A stretch of 64,000 nt of DNA from positions 29,328,501-29,392,500 of the forward strand of contig CM075675.1 in assembly GCA_037962975.1 (NCBI GenBank). The letters are read 5' to 3'. Below the pieces are notes generated by a model. The model did no database searches. It saw nothing but the letters and a program-made list of their open reading frames with translations, and was not told the DNA's origin. Positions 46,816 to 58,710 of this stretch are shown here, piece after piece. The stretch comes from Clitoria ternatea. Taxonomy: Eukaryota > Streptophyta > Magnoliopsida > Fabales > Fabaceae. The stretch's first letter is position 1, and every line of letters starts with the position of its first letter. A program made the position numbers and the translations under genes.

Positions 46816-47228
46816 ATGGAAGGTAGGAGTCAGGGATCGTCCTCCTCATCTTCAGGCCAATCTCGACGCCGGCTTCGCTGCCGTTGTGGTGAACCACCAG
46901 TCTGACGTGTGTCTTACACAGTGAGTAACCTGAACCGCCAATTTGGACATGCGCACGACTTCGAGGAGCCCAATGTGATTTCTTTTCTTGGGTCCAGGAT
47001 GGAGATTTACTTATTCATGAGGAAGAATGGAGGAATGTTCTGATTTGTAAGTTGACAAAGATGGAGTCTGTTATTACAGGGCAGAAATCTGATTTGCAAA
47101 AGGATATTTGTGAAGTCATGACCCAAATTATACGGAATAAAGAAGGTAAATGGTATATGTACATGGAATCCTTGGTGAACGGAGGCTTGGAAACTCAGCA
47201 AAATTTGCGAAAGTTGAAGATGATTTGA
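46816..47228 (+). pseudogene. MULE-borne GRF-type zinc-finger gene, degenerate
   Basis: The ATG at 46816 opens MEGRSQGSSSSSSGQSRRRL followed by RCRCGEPPV, the CxCG start of a GRF zinc finger. The frame then meets a TGA at about 46903. The remainder stays recognisable: RVSYTVSNLNRQF, then, after a 1-base shift near 46945, a segment with two further cysteines (WTCARLRGAQCDFF) and WVQDGD. A helical tail LICKLTKMESVITGQKSDLQ ends at the TGA at 47226. GRF fingers bind nucleic acid. The family is widespread in plant genomes as short proteins of this shape. Position and convergent orientation match mudrB of MuDR, though GRF is not homologous to MURB as far as I know. One stop and one frameshift make this copy inactive. 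Confidence 0.75.
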
Positions 47229-47612
47229 TTAGTCTAAGTGTTGTATTTTTGTTCTTTCTAATAGGGTTGTTGGTTATGATCATGAATTTGTAATGACAAA
47301 TTTGTTTTGTTATTAGTATGAGAATCGAAGGTAGTAGGTTATTGACAAAAATGTATAATCCATGGCATACTGCTGGTTGTTTGGGTATGATATATTCACA
47401 AGACACCAGTTGTTAGTTTTAAAATCAAAATATTACGGTAGATTTGTTTGAATGTTTTCATGATTTATGGTTTCATAGATGAGAATGAAATATGTGAATA
47501 GTTACTCAAATGAACAAATAGGAAATATCAAGTGATAAAACTGGGATTTGGATTCACCAATCAAGTGATAAAACTATGAATAGTTACTCAAATGCTTCAT
47601 CTACATGCTTAG

Positions 47613-47998
47613 TCGCTCAAGCGGTATCAGTTCGCTTGAGCGAATCTCCATATACTGATCTCATGCCCCTTTTCGCTTAAGTCATTCCTTCATCCACTGC
47701 AGCGAATCCAAATCGCTTAGGCTCTGGATGAATTTCGCTTGAGCGACAAGTGCTTCGCTCAAGCGATTGCTTGTTCTTTGCTCTCTGGAACATTTTAGCT
47801 TAAGCGGCTAAGGTTCGTTTAAGCTTAACTTTAGTTTCCTTTCTGGCTTTATTCCGCTTGAGCGAATTAGTGGTTCACTCCAGCGAGTCTTCAACCTGAC
47901 AGCCTTAAGTCTTATTTCTTCATCTCGCTCAGGCGAATCTCTTCTATGGCTTCAGTGAACTTATTCGCTCAAGCGAATTATCATTCTGCTTGAGCGAG
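47613..47998. repeat. array of TCGCTTGAGCGA-type palindromes in the MULE
   Basis: About thirteen exact or near copies of TCGCTYRAGCGA occur in 386 bp, for example at 47632, 47735, 47755, 47925 and 47965. The forms TCGCTTGAGCGA and TCGCTCAAGCGA are reverse complements, so the orientation alternates. The array lies between the 3' ends of the two convergent MULE genes. Many copies carry one or two changes. Confidence 0.85.
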
Positions 47999-48508
47999 AT
48001 TCTCAAAAAACATTGGGAATCATACTTCTCTTAATGAAGCTTCTTTATTTTTGACTTCTTATCTTTTTCTTCTTCATTTGTGCCTGACATGGGTTTGTGA
48101 AAGTGTTATAAAATGGTTATGTTTAATTTAACAATTTATTTGTTATTTCCTTTTCATGTTGTTACTAATAGGTAACTTGGTTTTAGTTTTACTGGTTTAA
48201 TAACTTGGCAGATTTTACTGGTTGAGTTGGGTCCTTAGTTTTAATGCTAAGTTGATGAATCTATTGTGTAAAAAAACTAAAATCAGGAAAATTAATGATG
48301 GATAACTGGGAATAGAGAATGCCAATTCAGGATTGTCAATTAAAGAAACTCATAATAGGAGTAAATTGTCAATTCAACATTTCATTTAACCAAACACATT
48401 AGAGGAGTACAATCTCCCACAACTTTGTCAAACAAATAAACACGTAAGAGAAGTACGATCTCCTTTTAATTGTCAATTACAAAACAAATACACAAGTTAT
48501 TTCATTTG

Positions 48509-51500
48509 TTATGGTTTCATGATTGGTAGTTTTCTTCTCAAATTATACAGCCTATTGGGGGATGAGGTTGTGGTTGTGGCAGGTTGTGGAGATGTGGTAG
48601 GCGCAGCCAACCTGGGACTTCTCCTCACAGGAGTGGTAGACTCAGCTTGAGAGATTGGTTGGGAGACAGCCAACTCAATCACTTCCTGTTGAACTGGGGA
48701 GTTGCTTAGATTGGCCGGTTGAAGTGGTTTCTGAGATTGATCCTTTGTTCTTGCTTGTTTGGCTGTTGGGCATGATATGTTCCTATGTCCTACCTGACCA
48801 CAAGCACTACATTTCCCAGGTTGCAGCTTCCTTTTTATCTTATTTGTTGGGTTGTTTTTGTCAACTGCATTTGTGTTGTCACCTATCTTCCTTCTCTGTT
48901 TCTTGGGTCTCCCAATTGTCTTTTGTATAGTAGGTGGCACTGGTGGGACATAGTGTGTCTTCTCCCAAAATTCTAAACCAGGCACTGATTCAATGTGGTG
49001 TTCATACGTTGTATGCCAAGCTGCCATGGTGAGCCCAACATGACAATGATCTTCTGCTATTTCTCCTTTATATGCAATGGCTGCACATGCATGTTTGCAT
49101 GGCATACCTGTCATAAAACAAAAAATCATTTTTTAAAACAACAAGACACTAACAAGTTAAATGGTACACATCAAATATAAACTCATACCTGTAAGCTGCC
49201 ATACCCTGCAACTGCACTGTTGGGTTCCCAAGTTCACAGACACTTTATCTGGAAAACAACTGACTTTATATTTTTCAACACCACCATCACCTAGCCATAG
49301 AACATAAATATAGTGAGATACATTACAAATAAAGACCAAAACATAACCTTACAAAACATTACCTGTCCACACTACTGTCCAGTTGTTGCTTGCAGACTTT
49401 TGTTTCTCCAGTCTACTCTGTTGAGTTGGGGGTAACTTTCCTAGGTGTCCTAATAATTTTAGCTTATGATTACCCATGGTGACCATAAGATATGTCCTTA
49501 CCTCTTCTAGCATTGTCACAATTGGTTTGTGCCTGGCATGCACAAGTTTGGCATTCAGGACTTCACAATTATTGTTTGTGATATTATCCACCTTGCACTC
49601 CTCATCAAAAAATGCCTTACTCCAACACTCCTTTGGAAACTTACATAGATAAGCCCATGCCTTATCATCCACATGTCTTATTTTCACCATGTTCCTCTCA
49701 AAGTCGTTTGGTGTTGTTGATCTGGCTGCCTGCCACAAAAGGCCCCTGAGCTCCTTCCCCCTCCACTGTTTAGAAAAGTTTTGCCATAGGTGCCACACAT
49801 AAAATCTATGGGGTACACCAGGCATAACTTCCTGTAGTGCAAGTATCAGTCCCTGCAGGCAACATCAGAGTAATGTCAACATGAAGATCAAAATGAGGAT
49901 AAAAACCATAAACTTATATTAAATCAAAAATAGTGTACATACCTTTTGCATATCACTCATGAATGTAAGCTTCCTCTCCTTATAGTCACCTACATCTGCA
50001 TGTAACAACTCAAGAAACCACTTCCAGTTCTCCTTATTCTCAATCTGGCAAACACCATAGGCAACAGGCCAAATATGGTTGTTTGCATCTTGAGACACAG
50101 CTGTCAAAAGTTGTCCTCTATAATAACCTTTTAGAAAACATCCATCAAGGCACACCAGTGATCTTCTACTTTGTAGGAGACCAGCTCTACATCCCTCTAA
50201 ATAAATATACAGCCTCTTGAAGATTGGTGTTCCTTCAGGTTGTGGGTCATACTCCATCTGTACTGTTGATCCAGGGTTCTTCTTAAGCAACTCTCCACAA
50301 TAATCCCATAGCATAGCAAACTGCTGTTTCTCACTTCCTTCAATTACCTCCCTTGACTTCTTAATTGACCTGTATATTGTTTTGTCTTCTAGCTTTACCT
50401 TATACCTTTCCCTAAACAGCTCATACACTGCAGAATGTGTCATCTTGTGGTGTCTTCTCATATGCTTAACTAGCTTTCCTACAACCCATTGCTGATCACA
50501 TGCTGAATTTTTAAACACTCTCACACATGAATGTTGATCATTGAAAGTCTTCACCTGGTATGATTGCCTAACTGGATTAAGACTACAAAAAATCTCCCAT
50601 GCACAATTCTTATCCTTGCACTTTGCTCTAGCCCTGCCTTTGTCATTTTTTACCCATCTAAACTCCTTGCCCAGATGCACATTATAGTCCTTCACAGCAT
50701 GTTTAAACATTGTCAGTGAACTAAACTCCATCTCTAACTCTAACACTATATGACCAAATATGGCAGCCTCATTGTACTGAGGATATACCTCTGTTGATCC
50801 ACCCTCATCTTCAGAACATTCAGGGGTTTTTAATTCTTCTGAAGCCCAAGAATCATCAGAACCTACAACATTCCCTGCCCCATCACCATCTCTATTTTCT
50901 TTATCTGAGTCAGTCTCAAACACAATGGGAATGGCTGACCTCCTGGTCTCTTGCAACCTCCTTTTTTGTTTTTTCTTATTCTTACTTCTACCCCCTTTCT
51001 GACCTCCTTTCCTCTTTCTGCCATAATCTTTTGGATTTTCATCTTCACCAGCCTCAGAACTATACCCTTCACTATCACTTGTCCCATAACTTTCCCCTAC
51101 ATCCATGACAGTCTCCTTATCACCACCCTCATTAGTCAGAGATTCTTCTTCCACCCTAACAAAAACCTTGACATTACTAGTTTTTGTATGACTCACTCCA
51201 TCCACATCTTTCCCTAAACACTCATCATCTGGATGTTGAAAATACATACCCACACAGCCTTCATTCTGCCTTGCACAGCTAACCATCTTTAATATATCAC
51301 TGTCACACTTCAATACACTTAAGCCTTCATTTAAATCACACTTAAGGTCATGCCAAAATATATTAACCAACCTATTAAACCCACAGTTTTCCATAAACCT
51401 CACAAATGTAAAAAAATCTAGGTAATCAGGGTCTACTTCAGCCCACTCTTCAACTTTACCCAAAGTGTACTCCTTTCTGCCATCTGAATCAATCACAAAT

Positions 51501-51996
51501 CTGCCCCCTATATACAGCCTAATCTGAATTTCCTAAGTCCATCCCAAAACATTACATTATTATCAGGATTACCCTATCCAGAAACAATATAAATAAAGCC
51601 AATACATATATCCAGATAAACCAACAAATAACACAACATAAATACAACATTGTCATACATACAGGCCAACCAACAGGCAATCCATATTTCATACAGAACC
51701 TATTAAGATAGAGGCAAACCAACAGATGAACACCAACAGGCAATCCAAACAAATAGAGCATGATAATATTCATACACTCTAACCCCCCATTAACGTACAC
51801 TCTAACCCCTCAATTACAGAACTCACCACCCATTAGCGAACCCTAATTAGATATCTCTGAAACCCTAAACCCTTACTCCCAAGTACAGTACCCTAAACCC
51901 CCAAAATGACACTCACAATGGTCACACCCACTCGAAGAACATGAGACAACACACAAATACCAACAACCGATTACTAACCTGGTTGAGGTCTCCCAT
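48509..51996 (-). CDS. MudrA-type MULE transposase, five exons, uninterrupted
   Basis: Exons on the minus strand: 51996-51979 (MGDLNQ), 51532-49943, 49852-49363, 49290-49189 and 49107-48509. All junctions have GT/AG and keep phase, giving 932 residues. The tiny first exon is inferred: exon 2 lacks an ATG but follows a good acceptor, and CAG/GTTAGT precedes in phase. The N-terminus (IQIRLYIGGRF) resembles MuDR proteins. A Lys-rich stretch suggests nuclear import. FKHAVKDYNVHLGKEFRW begins the MuDR DNA-binding domain. The DDE core has LVCLDGCFLKG (D about 469), FMSDMQKG (D about 533) and ITNNNCEVLNAKL (E about 633). A SWIM finger (CSCRVWQLTGMPCKH) and a CCHC knuckle (CSACGQVGHRNISC) follow. It should catalyse excision and insertion of this MULE family in the nucleus. 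No stops or frameshifts seen. Confidence 0.9.
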
Positions 51997-52197
51997 CACC
52001 AATGTCTATGCCTTCAGTAAGTGCACCTCTAACGCAGACTGCCACGCCTTTGGAAATGAGAACTTTGAGTTAGGAGGGAGGGAGATCAGACAAACAGGTC
52101 GAAGAGCGAAAGATAAAGGTAGAATTGAACCCTAAACAAACTTACCCAAAATTTCAGAAATCAAAACGACGTCATTTCATGTTTTGTTTAGTAAGCA

Positions 52198-52410
52198 TAA
52201 GACGGCGTCCTTTCATTGAAGACGTGGCATCCCTGTTGGGATTTAACGATCTACGTCAGCTGAAGTTCACGGACGTTAACACTTCATTAACGGTAGGGAT
52301 CTATTTGTCCGATGTTGACTGACGTGGGGGACTAACGGGACTCACTTATTGAGTGGAGGACCAAAGTGTCCGACTTTGTTGGACTCAGGGACTGACTGGG
52401 GTGTTTACTC
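52198..52410 (-). repeat. right MULE terminal inverted repeat
   Basis: Ends ACTGGGGTGTTTACTC. It contains the likely mudrA promoter, since the transposase starts about 200 bp inside it. Confidence 0.95.
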
Positions 52411-52855
52411 TTCTTTTAATCCCAATTTTTAATTTCTTTAAATGGATTTAAGGTTTTTTTAACAAAATTAACAGATAAATAAACAAACTAACAATTAGGG
52501 CTTAATCTTAACTTAAAAAAATATTTCAAGAATCAAATCCTAATAAAAATTATTTCAAGAAGTGATAGTAATTTTAAAATATTTCAAGAATCATTTAATT
52601 TTTCAGTCTAATTAAAATTTTGAAGTTGGGCATCAAATAAATCTAGCCTTTCCGGAATCACTTTATACCTAAATACGTTTAAGTAGACACCCTCGTCAAA
52701 TATGTGGGTTATTGTTATCTTTTGAATGTTTGAAAACCACTAACAGTGACGCACACAGGTTTTCATATAATAATAAAAGTATGGGCATTTTGGATGAGAG
52801 TGGAAATAATTAATATTAATTATAATTATTAAGTTACAAAATTTCAAAGTCTTGA
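52411..52855. other. short AT-rich spacer
   Basis: No gene. The last five bases CTTGA (52851-52855) repeat at 59172-59176 and appear to be the target duplication of the next LTR. Confidence 0.6.
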
Positions 52856-54611
52856 TGTAACACTAGATTTAATTATTTGGTTAATTTTATTAGTCCATAA
52901 TTAAATTGGAATTGTTAAATTAATTATTGGTTGTTATGTTAATTTTTGAAATCAACCTAGGTATGATTCGGGTAACCGAAAGTCACACGATTGGTTTTAG
53001 AAATTAACTAAACATGAAAAAGGACTAAATTACCCTCCAATTTTAATTGTCAATTTCACTCTCTCTTGCCTCCTCTCACTTTCGCTTTGCATGTTGAAGA
53101 AAAGGAAAGAAACAGAACCATTACACCACTCACCATTCTCCTTTTAGATTCCACCAAAGCAAGGTTAATCTTAAGCACCCATTGTCTTTTTTCTCCTCAA
53201 CGGCAGCAAGAGAGGCTTGAGGATTCATCAACTTTCATTTCTAAAGGTAAATCTTCGAACCCACCTTCGGGTTAACTTACTTCTTCTACCCCACTTCTAT
53301 ATTCCTTTGATATTGTGGATTTTAGCTATTTTAGAGCCAATTTCAAATTGTGGACAACGTTGGGGTTGTTTAGGTTCCTAATTTGTTAAGTCCAAGTAAG
53401 TATATAATGAGTCATTGTCTCCTTCGGTTTCATTTAATGGCGTTGGGCTATAATTGTGTGATTTCCATGGCTTAGGGAACCTTTTCGGAGTTGTTTCAAC
53501 TTCTGGACGGTGTCGGAACTTAGGGGTTTAGTGTCATAATCAGTTTTGAGAGTCACCAACTATTGTCGGTAAGTTAGAACTTACCAAAATTATTAAAAAT
53601 TGAGGATTCTAGCTCCAATATATGTAACTTGTAGCATATTGAGTGTTAAAATAATTACTGATGAATTTTAGAAAGCATTGGCTTTGGGAGCTAGTTAACG
53701 AAAAAGGCTAGAAAGTGATTGGATAGCATTTTGAGTATTGGGATCGAGGATTCCAGGTAAGGGGAGTATTATATATCTTAAATATATGGATTAGGAACAG
53801 ATTAGAGGATAGTTCGATGATTAATTGAATTAATGTGATGATTGTGTTCATTTTTGGCATGTTATGATCGCATAACTATCCCTTATTGTATTTGATTTTA
53901 AGATTGTGATAATCATGAGATGATGTAAATAAATGATGGTGATTTGAGTGTAGTTACCGTTTCTATGTGTGTGATAGTATGATGTATTAATGATGATAAA
54001 CAACTTAATATGCTTGCTATGCTTTGATTGAATTGAAATAGTGTGATGCATTATGTATGATATTATTGACAAGCTAGAGTAACTTAATTGATGATGAAAA
54101 TGGAATATGATTGATGTTTGTGCATAACATCTACATATGAGGCATACAGGACTGTAGGGGCCCTGTAATACTAGCCCAGATGGAAGGACTTAAACCATGT
54201 GATGGTTTCTTCGAACTTTACAAAAGTCCTTAAGTGGGACTCAAGGCGGCCTTTGTGTGGGACTCCAGGCTAGCCCGCAACACTACCGCTGTCGCTGGGA
54301 GTAACTGTGTTGCATGAGTGGGCAAGCGGTTTGGTACCTGTAAAATGACCGAATCAGCTAAGACATATTGATATATATTGATATCTTATTGTTAGAGACG
54401 GATCTACATGCATTGCATTATAGTTGTGAGGCAGCCACTGTGACGTTGATATATTGTGGGACAATTATTGATGTGCACTAAAAGTTACGAGGTAGTCATT
54501 ATGATCATGAGAAACTATAAGATAGCTATTGAGGATGATTAATATTGTTTGATGATATTGTGATCGTATGAATATGTGTTCATATGTTAGATTAAATGGC
54601 AATAATGATGT

Positions 54612-57600
54612 TGTAACATCTCAAATTTAATAATTAGGTCAATTTTTATTGCTCAAGAAATTAAATTATAGATGTTAAGGCTACGTTTAGTTACAGAATT
54701 TTCAAAATTTTTTGAGAAAAGTTTTCTGCTTGTTTCCAAAAATTTTATTTCCTGGAATAACTAGAAAATTTTTTGGAAAACTTTTCTACTTTTTGGAAAA
54801 CTTCTTTAGAGACTTCTCTATTTTTCTTTAAAAAAATAAAAAAAACTCATTTTTCAGTTTTGTATAAGTTTTCTTTAAATATTTTATAAACAAGCACCTT
54901 TTCTATTTTTCCAACTTTTTTAAAAATAATTTTCTATTTTTCTTAGAAAACTTGTGAACTAAACATGACCTAATTATTCCTAAGCTATTATGTTAAATTT
55001 TAAGATTTAAAGGGTAAGTTTCGGGTAACCGTTAGTTACCCGATTGATTTTAAAAATTAACTAAACGCATTAAATTACCTAGGTGCCCTCAATGCTATAT
55101 ATGCCAAAATAATTTCCAATTCTTTCCTTTCACTTCCGTTCCCACGCATGCAAAATAAGAAAGAAAAGTTGGTGCAATTTCCTTCCTCTTTTACAGCAAT
55201 ACATCACTACCATTTCCTTCTTCTTCTTCCAAATTCCTTCAAGTTAAGGAAAATTCAAGTTCCATTTTCCCATCTTCTTCACGTGGCAGCCATGGGTTCT
55301 TGGGTTGAAACTTCAATTTCTTAATTTTAAGGTAAAATCATATACCCAATTTTTTGTGAAATTCTTGAACCTTATTCCCTAATTCTTTTAAATTCGTGCA
55401 TTTCAAGGTTGTTTGGACTATTTTCTGGTTGTGGGCAGCTTGAAGATTGTTGGGGTTTTAGGATCACCACCATTATTGATGAGTTTGAAGGTACCCATGA
55501 CGTATAGCTTTCTGATTCATGAATTTAAGCCTTATGGCATTATTTCTATGAATTTTTAGAGGTTCTAAGTTGGTTTTAGTTTGTGGGCAGTTTCGACACT
55601 TTGTGGTTCTCGATTTGCTTACATTTTGGAGCTTGCGTGTTGTTGGAATCAAGAGTTTGTGGTTGTCAGCATTATTCGGTAAGTAGAATTTACCGAATCT
55701 TGAATGAATTGGTGACTTTAACCTTTGGATGCAGTAGTGATAGCGTTTAAAATAGTAAAAATAAATATTTATGATTTTAGGAATTATCGAGGTTGCAAAT
55801 TAGTAATCGGAGAGTGTTGGAAAGCTTTTTGAGCTTCTAGAATTGTCAATTCTAGGTATGGGTAGCATTTATATTTTAAATGTATGGTTTATGGATTGGT
55901 TGGAGTATATTTACATGATTATGGATGATTAAATTATGATGTTGTGAGATTTGATGATATTATGATGATATGATTTATGTAGTTAATTACTTGAATGACA
56001 TTATACCCCTCGTTTTTACATTGTTATGAGATTTGATGAATTGTGATAAGTTTTGTTTTCATCCATATTTGTTGTATTATTAAATTGCATGAGATTGTAA
56101 TGAAATAATTATTTTGATGAAATGATTAATATTGGGATGACATAGCATGAGATGCTTGTTATTTGAGTTACAATGATGATGAATAAATGAGGAATTGAAA
56201 TGTTAAAGGATACTTGAATACATGATATGACATAGATAGTAAGGGTGACCCAGGGATGGTCAAGAACCCTGTGATGGTGATTTTAATCCTACAAATTCTT
56301 GGGCTAGGTTCTGTGAGAGCCTGTGATTATCGTTGGAGCTAGAGTTAAGTCTCGAAACGTCACGGTGTGACCGGTGTCACGTGGGAAGGGCTAAAGAAGT
56401 GAGACTAGTATGGAATCTGTAGTTGAAATCTCATTTGTTAGTCGGATCCACGTGCTTATACATTGGCATATTATTTGAGTATGTTAGAGCTTTGGATATT
56501 ATGTGTTATGCTTGATATGTGGAATATCCAATGGAATATGAGTTATGTTGAATGGTCAGGATTTATTATTAGAACTGTGATATATTGATGTATAATGTAG
56601 AATTAGATATGTTGAAATCCAATTCAATAGCTATCATTTAATATATATTATGCTCACCCCTATTATGTGGTTATCTTTTCAGTGAATTTGAACTGTGGCG
56701 GTGATTGGTGGGGGATCACCATGCTTGTGTAGGAGCTATTGCATATATTGTATATAGATTGTATAGTTTTTGTACTTTAGCTTTGGCCGACTTATTGTAT
56801 ATAGTTCTATTTTAATGATGTTGTATATACTGTGTAGTAGATTCTAGGTAGCTGACGATTTCACTGGAAGTCTAGTTTATATTTTGGATATTGGATTTCA
56901 TGCATATGGTGATGATGTAGTTTTTTTTAATACTTGGATGTGGTTGACCATGGATGGTCCCATATAGTTGCATTTGATGCATTATGTCCAGGAAATGAGA
57001 TTTGATATCTTTGATGCATCGTATGATTGATATAGGCAGGAATTGTACATGTATTGCACTTGAATGCATTATGCATTGGAACATAGTTTTGATTGTTGAG
57101 AATTAGAAATGTGATGGTTTTTAGTGGGTTTTACACGTGAACCATGAACTGGACAGGTCATATTACATTCTATAAGGTTTGGATACCCCTGGATGGTTCC
57201 AATAGGTTATATATATGACTTAGGACTTGTGTGATTTGGAATGGACCAAATCTATTGAGAAATGAAGTTTGAGTTGCATGTTTTTGCTTAAAAACAGTCA
57301 AAATGCATTTCGCACATAAGTCCCTTATTTTTTAGTATTTTTTTGGTGGAGTTGGTTCCCACATGTCATAAATAGTGTATTTTAGGTAGTGTCAAAGTTT
57401 GGTGGTGATTGGATATCATTTGGAGAAGTAGGATGCTTGGAAGTTAGATTTAAACCATTTTGCTGCATAATTCTACACTCTGTTCTGCTGGTAATCGATT
57501 ACCAAAGGGCATTTGTTCAGTAAATGGCCTTTTACTCTCAGGTGCAATTGATTACACATGTTAGGTAATCGATTACGAAAGAGCAAAATATGTTGGAAAT

Positions 57601-57893
57601 GTTGGTTGCTCTCAGGTGTAATTGATTATGCCATTTAGTAATCGCTTACCAGAGACATAAATCCACATCTGATTAACTAATACGTGGGTAGTCGATTACA
57701 ATGATGTTGTAATCGATTACTAGGCACCCTGAACACATGTTTTGCATCTTTTAACTTATCAAACCCACCCAAACTTCTACATAATCATCTTAAATGCATA
57801 TTGCGAGGTCCTGAACAACCAAATTGGGGTTGAAACAAATCAAAAAATATTCTTTTGAAATTTGACTATTATTTTAAACCTAAGGATGTTTTA
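54612..57893 (+). mobile_element. family-A gypsy solo LTR, 3,282 bp, nested
   Basis: Starts TGTAACATCTC and ends GGATGTTTTA. It is flanked by the perfect duplication GATGT (54607-54611 and 57894-57898). It aligns with the LTR at 26780-29557 throughout, for example TTCAAGGTTGTTTGG, GTGACCCAGGGATGGTCA and the CTGTGATTATCGTTGGAGCT stretch. CTATATATGCC near 55095 is a TATA candidate. A GGTAATCGATTACC-type array lies near its 3' end. No coding capacity. Confidence 0.85.
57492..57719. repeat. TAATCGATTA palindrome array in the nested LTR
   Basis: TAATCGATTA at 57492, 57566 and 57710, with variants at 57545, 57619, 57639 and 57689. The array ends 174 bp before the LTR end, almost the same distance as in the LTR at 26780. 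Confidence 0.85.
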
Positions 57894-57959
57894 GATGTGA
57901 TGAACTAGATTGATTACATGCGATGTGGGATGTCGAATCTGGTTCTGTATTTGTCATTT

Positions 57960-57992
57960 AATATATCTATATATATATATATATATATATAT
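57960..57992. repeat. (AT)n microsatellite
   Basis: It lies between CATTTAATATATCT and ACTTACCCC, equivalent to the microsatellite at 28279-28320. Confidence 0.95.
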
Positions 57993-58537
57993 ACTTACCC
58001 CTGCACCAATTTTTATCTTGTAATGAACTTAGACCGCAGGGATAATTACTTAAAGCTAGTGGTGGATGAATCCCGACTGGATTCACTTGTATATATAACC
58101 ATTATATATCATTTTGTTTTCATAGCCTTGGCCGACTCATTTTGGATACTGTAAATATATATACATAGTTAATCTATGTAGCTGACGACCTCACAGGAGG
58201 CCTATAATTGATTTTGATATAATTTTATAAGTGGTGATGGTATATTTGCATATATGATTATGTGAATGAATTATGATGCTTATGCCTAGAAACTATGGAT
58301 TGATGATGAAATGAAATCAGATTGCATTATGGGCAGGGAATTGTGTTTATTACATTGCACGTGAGATGTTGAATTTGATAGAAATGTGTTAGTACCATTA
58401 TAGCTGACGAATGTGAGGTTGTGTCATTGCAAATTATACATAATTAGGAACTGAACAAGTCAAAATGAGATCCATGAGGTTCTGAAACCTCCGGATGGTT
58501 AGTTTCTGATAATTAGGAACTGAACAGGTCAAAATAA

Positions 58538-58710
58538 TCTCGTTTAAGCAAGAGTCAAATGGGTAGTTTCTGATGGATTTTCGTTCAAGCAAATGTATTT
58601 TTGCTTGAGCGAGCCTCACAAGTGATGCTTCTGTCAAATAACGAGGAAATTCTCGCTCAAGCGAAAATCGTGGTCTCACTTAAGTGAGTCAATTTTTGCT
58701 CAAGCAAGAG
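58538..58710. repeat. CTCGCTCAAGCGA-type palindrome array
   Basis: CTCGTTTAAGCAAGAG, TTGCTTGAGCGAG, CTCGCTCAAGCGA, CTCACTTAAGTGAG and TTGCTCAAGCAAGAG are spread over about 170 bp. These are members of the same motif family as in the MULE array and the LTR at 33840, but they sit in an LTR related to those with TAATCGATTA. Confidence 0.8.

Larger units (their letters stand above)
46380..52410. mobile_element. autonomous-type Mutator-like element (MULE), 6,031 bp
   Basis: Long terminal inverted repeats of 213 bp (46380-46592 and 52198-52410) differ at about eight positions. A MudrA-type transposase on the minus strand starts near the right repeat and ends at 48509. A GRF zinc-finger reading frame on the plus strand starts near the left repeat and ends at 47228. 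The two converge, as mudrA and mudrB do in maize MuDR. The flanks TTCTTAATT and TTCTTTTAA are only partly alike, so the expected 9-bp duplication is not clear. The open transposase frame and similar repeats indicate recent activity. Confidence 0.92.

Noticed and set aside
47613..47998. Tandem satellite or CRISPR-like array in the MULE
   Set aside because: The spacers are irregular in length (from a few to more than 50 bp) and unrelated, and the 12-bp palindromes alternate in orientation.
50794..51217. Plus-strand frames of 88-104 codons inside the MULE transposase
   Set aside because: Antisense to the charged linker of the transposase; composition simply mirrors it and no motif is present.
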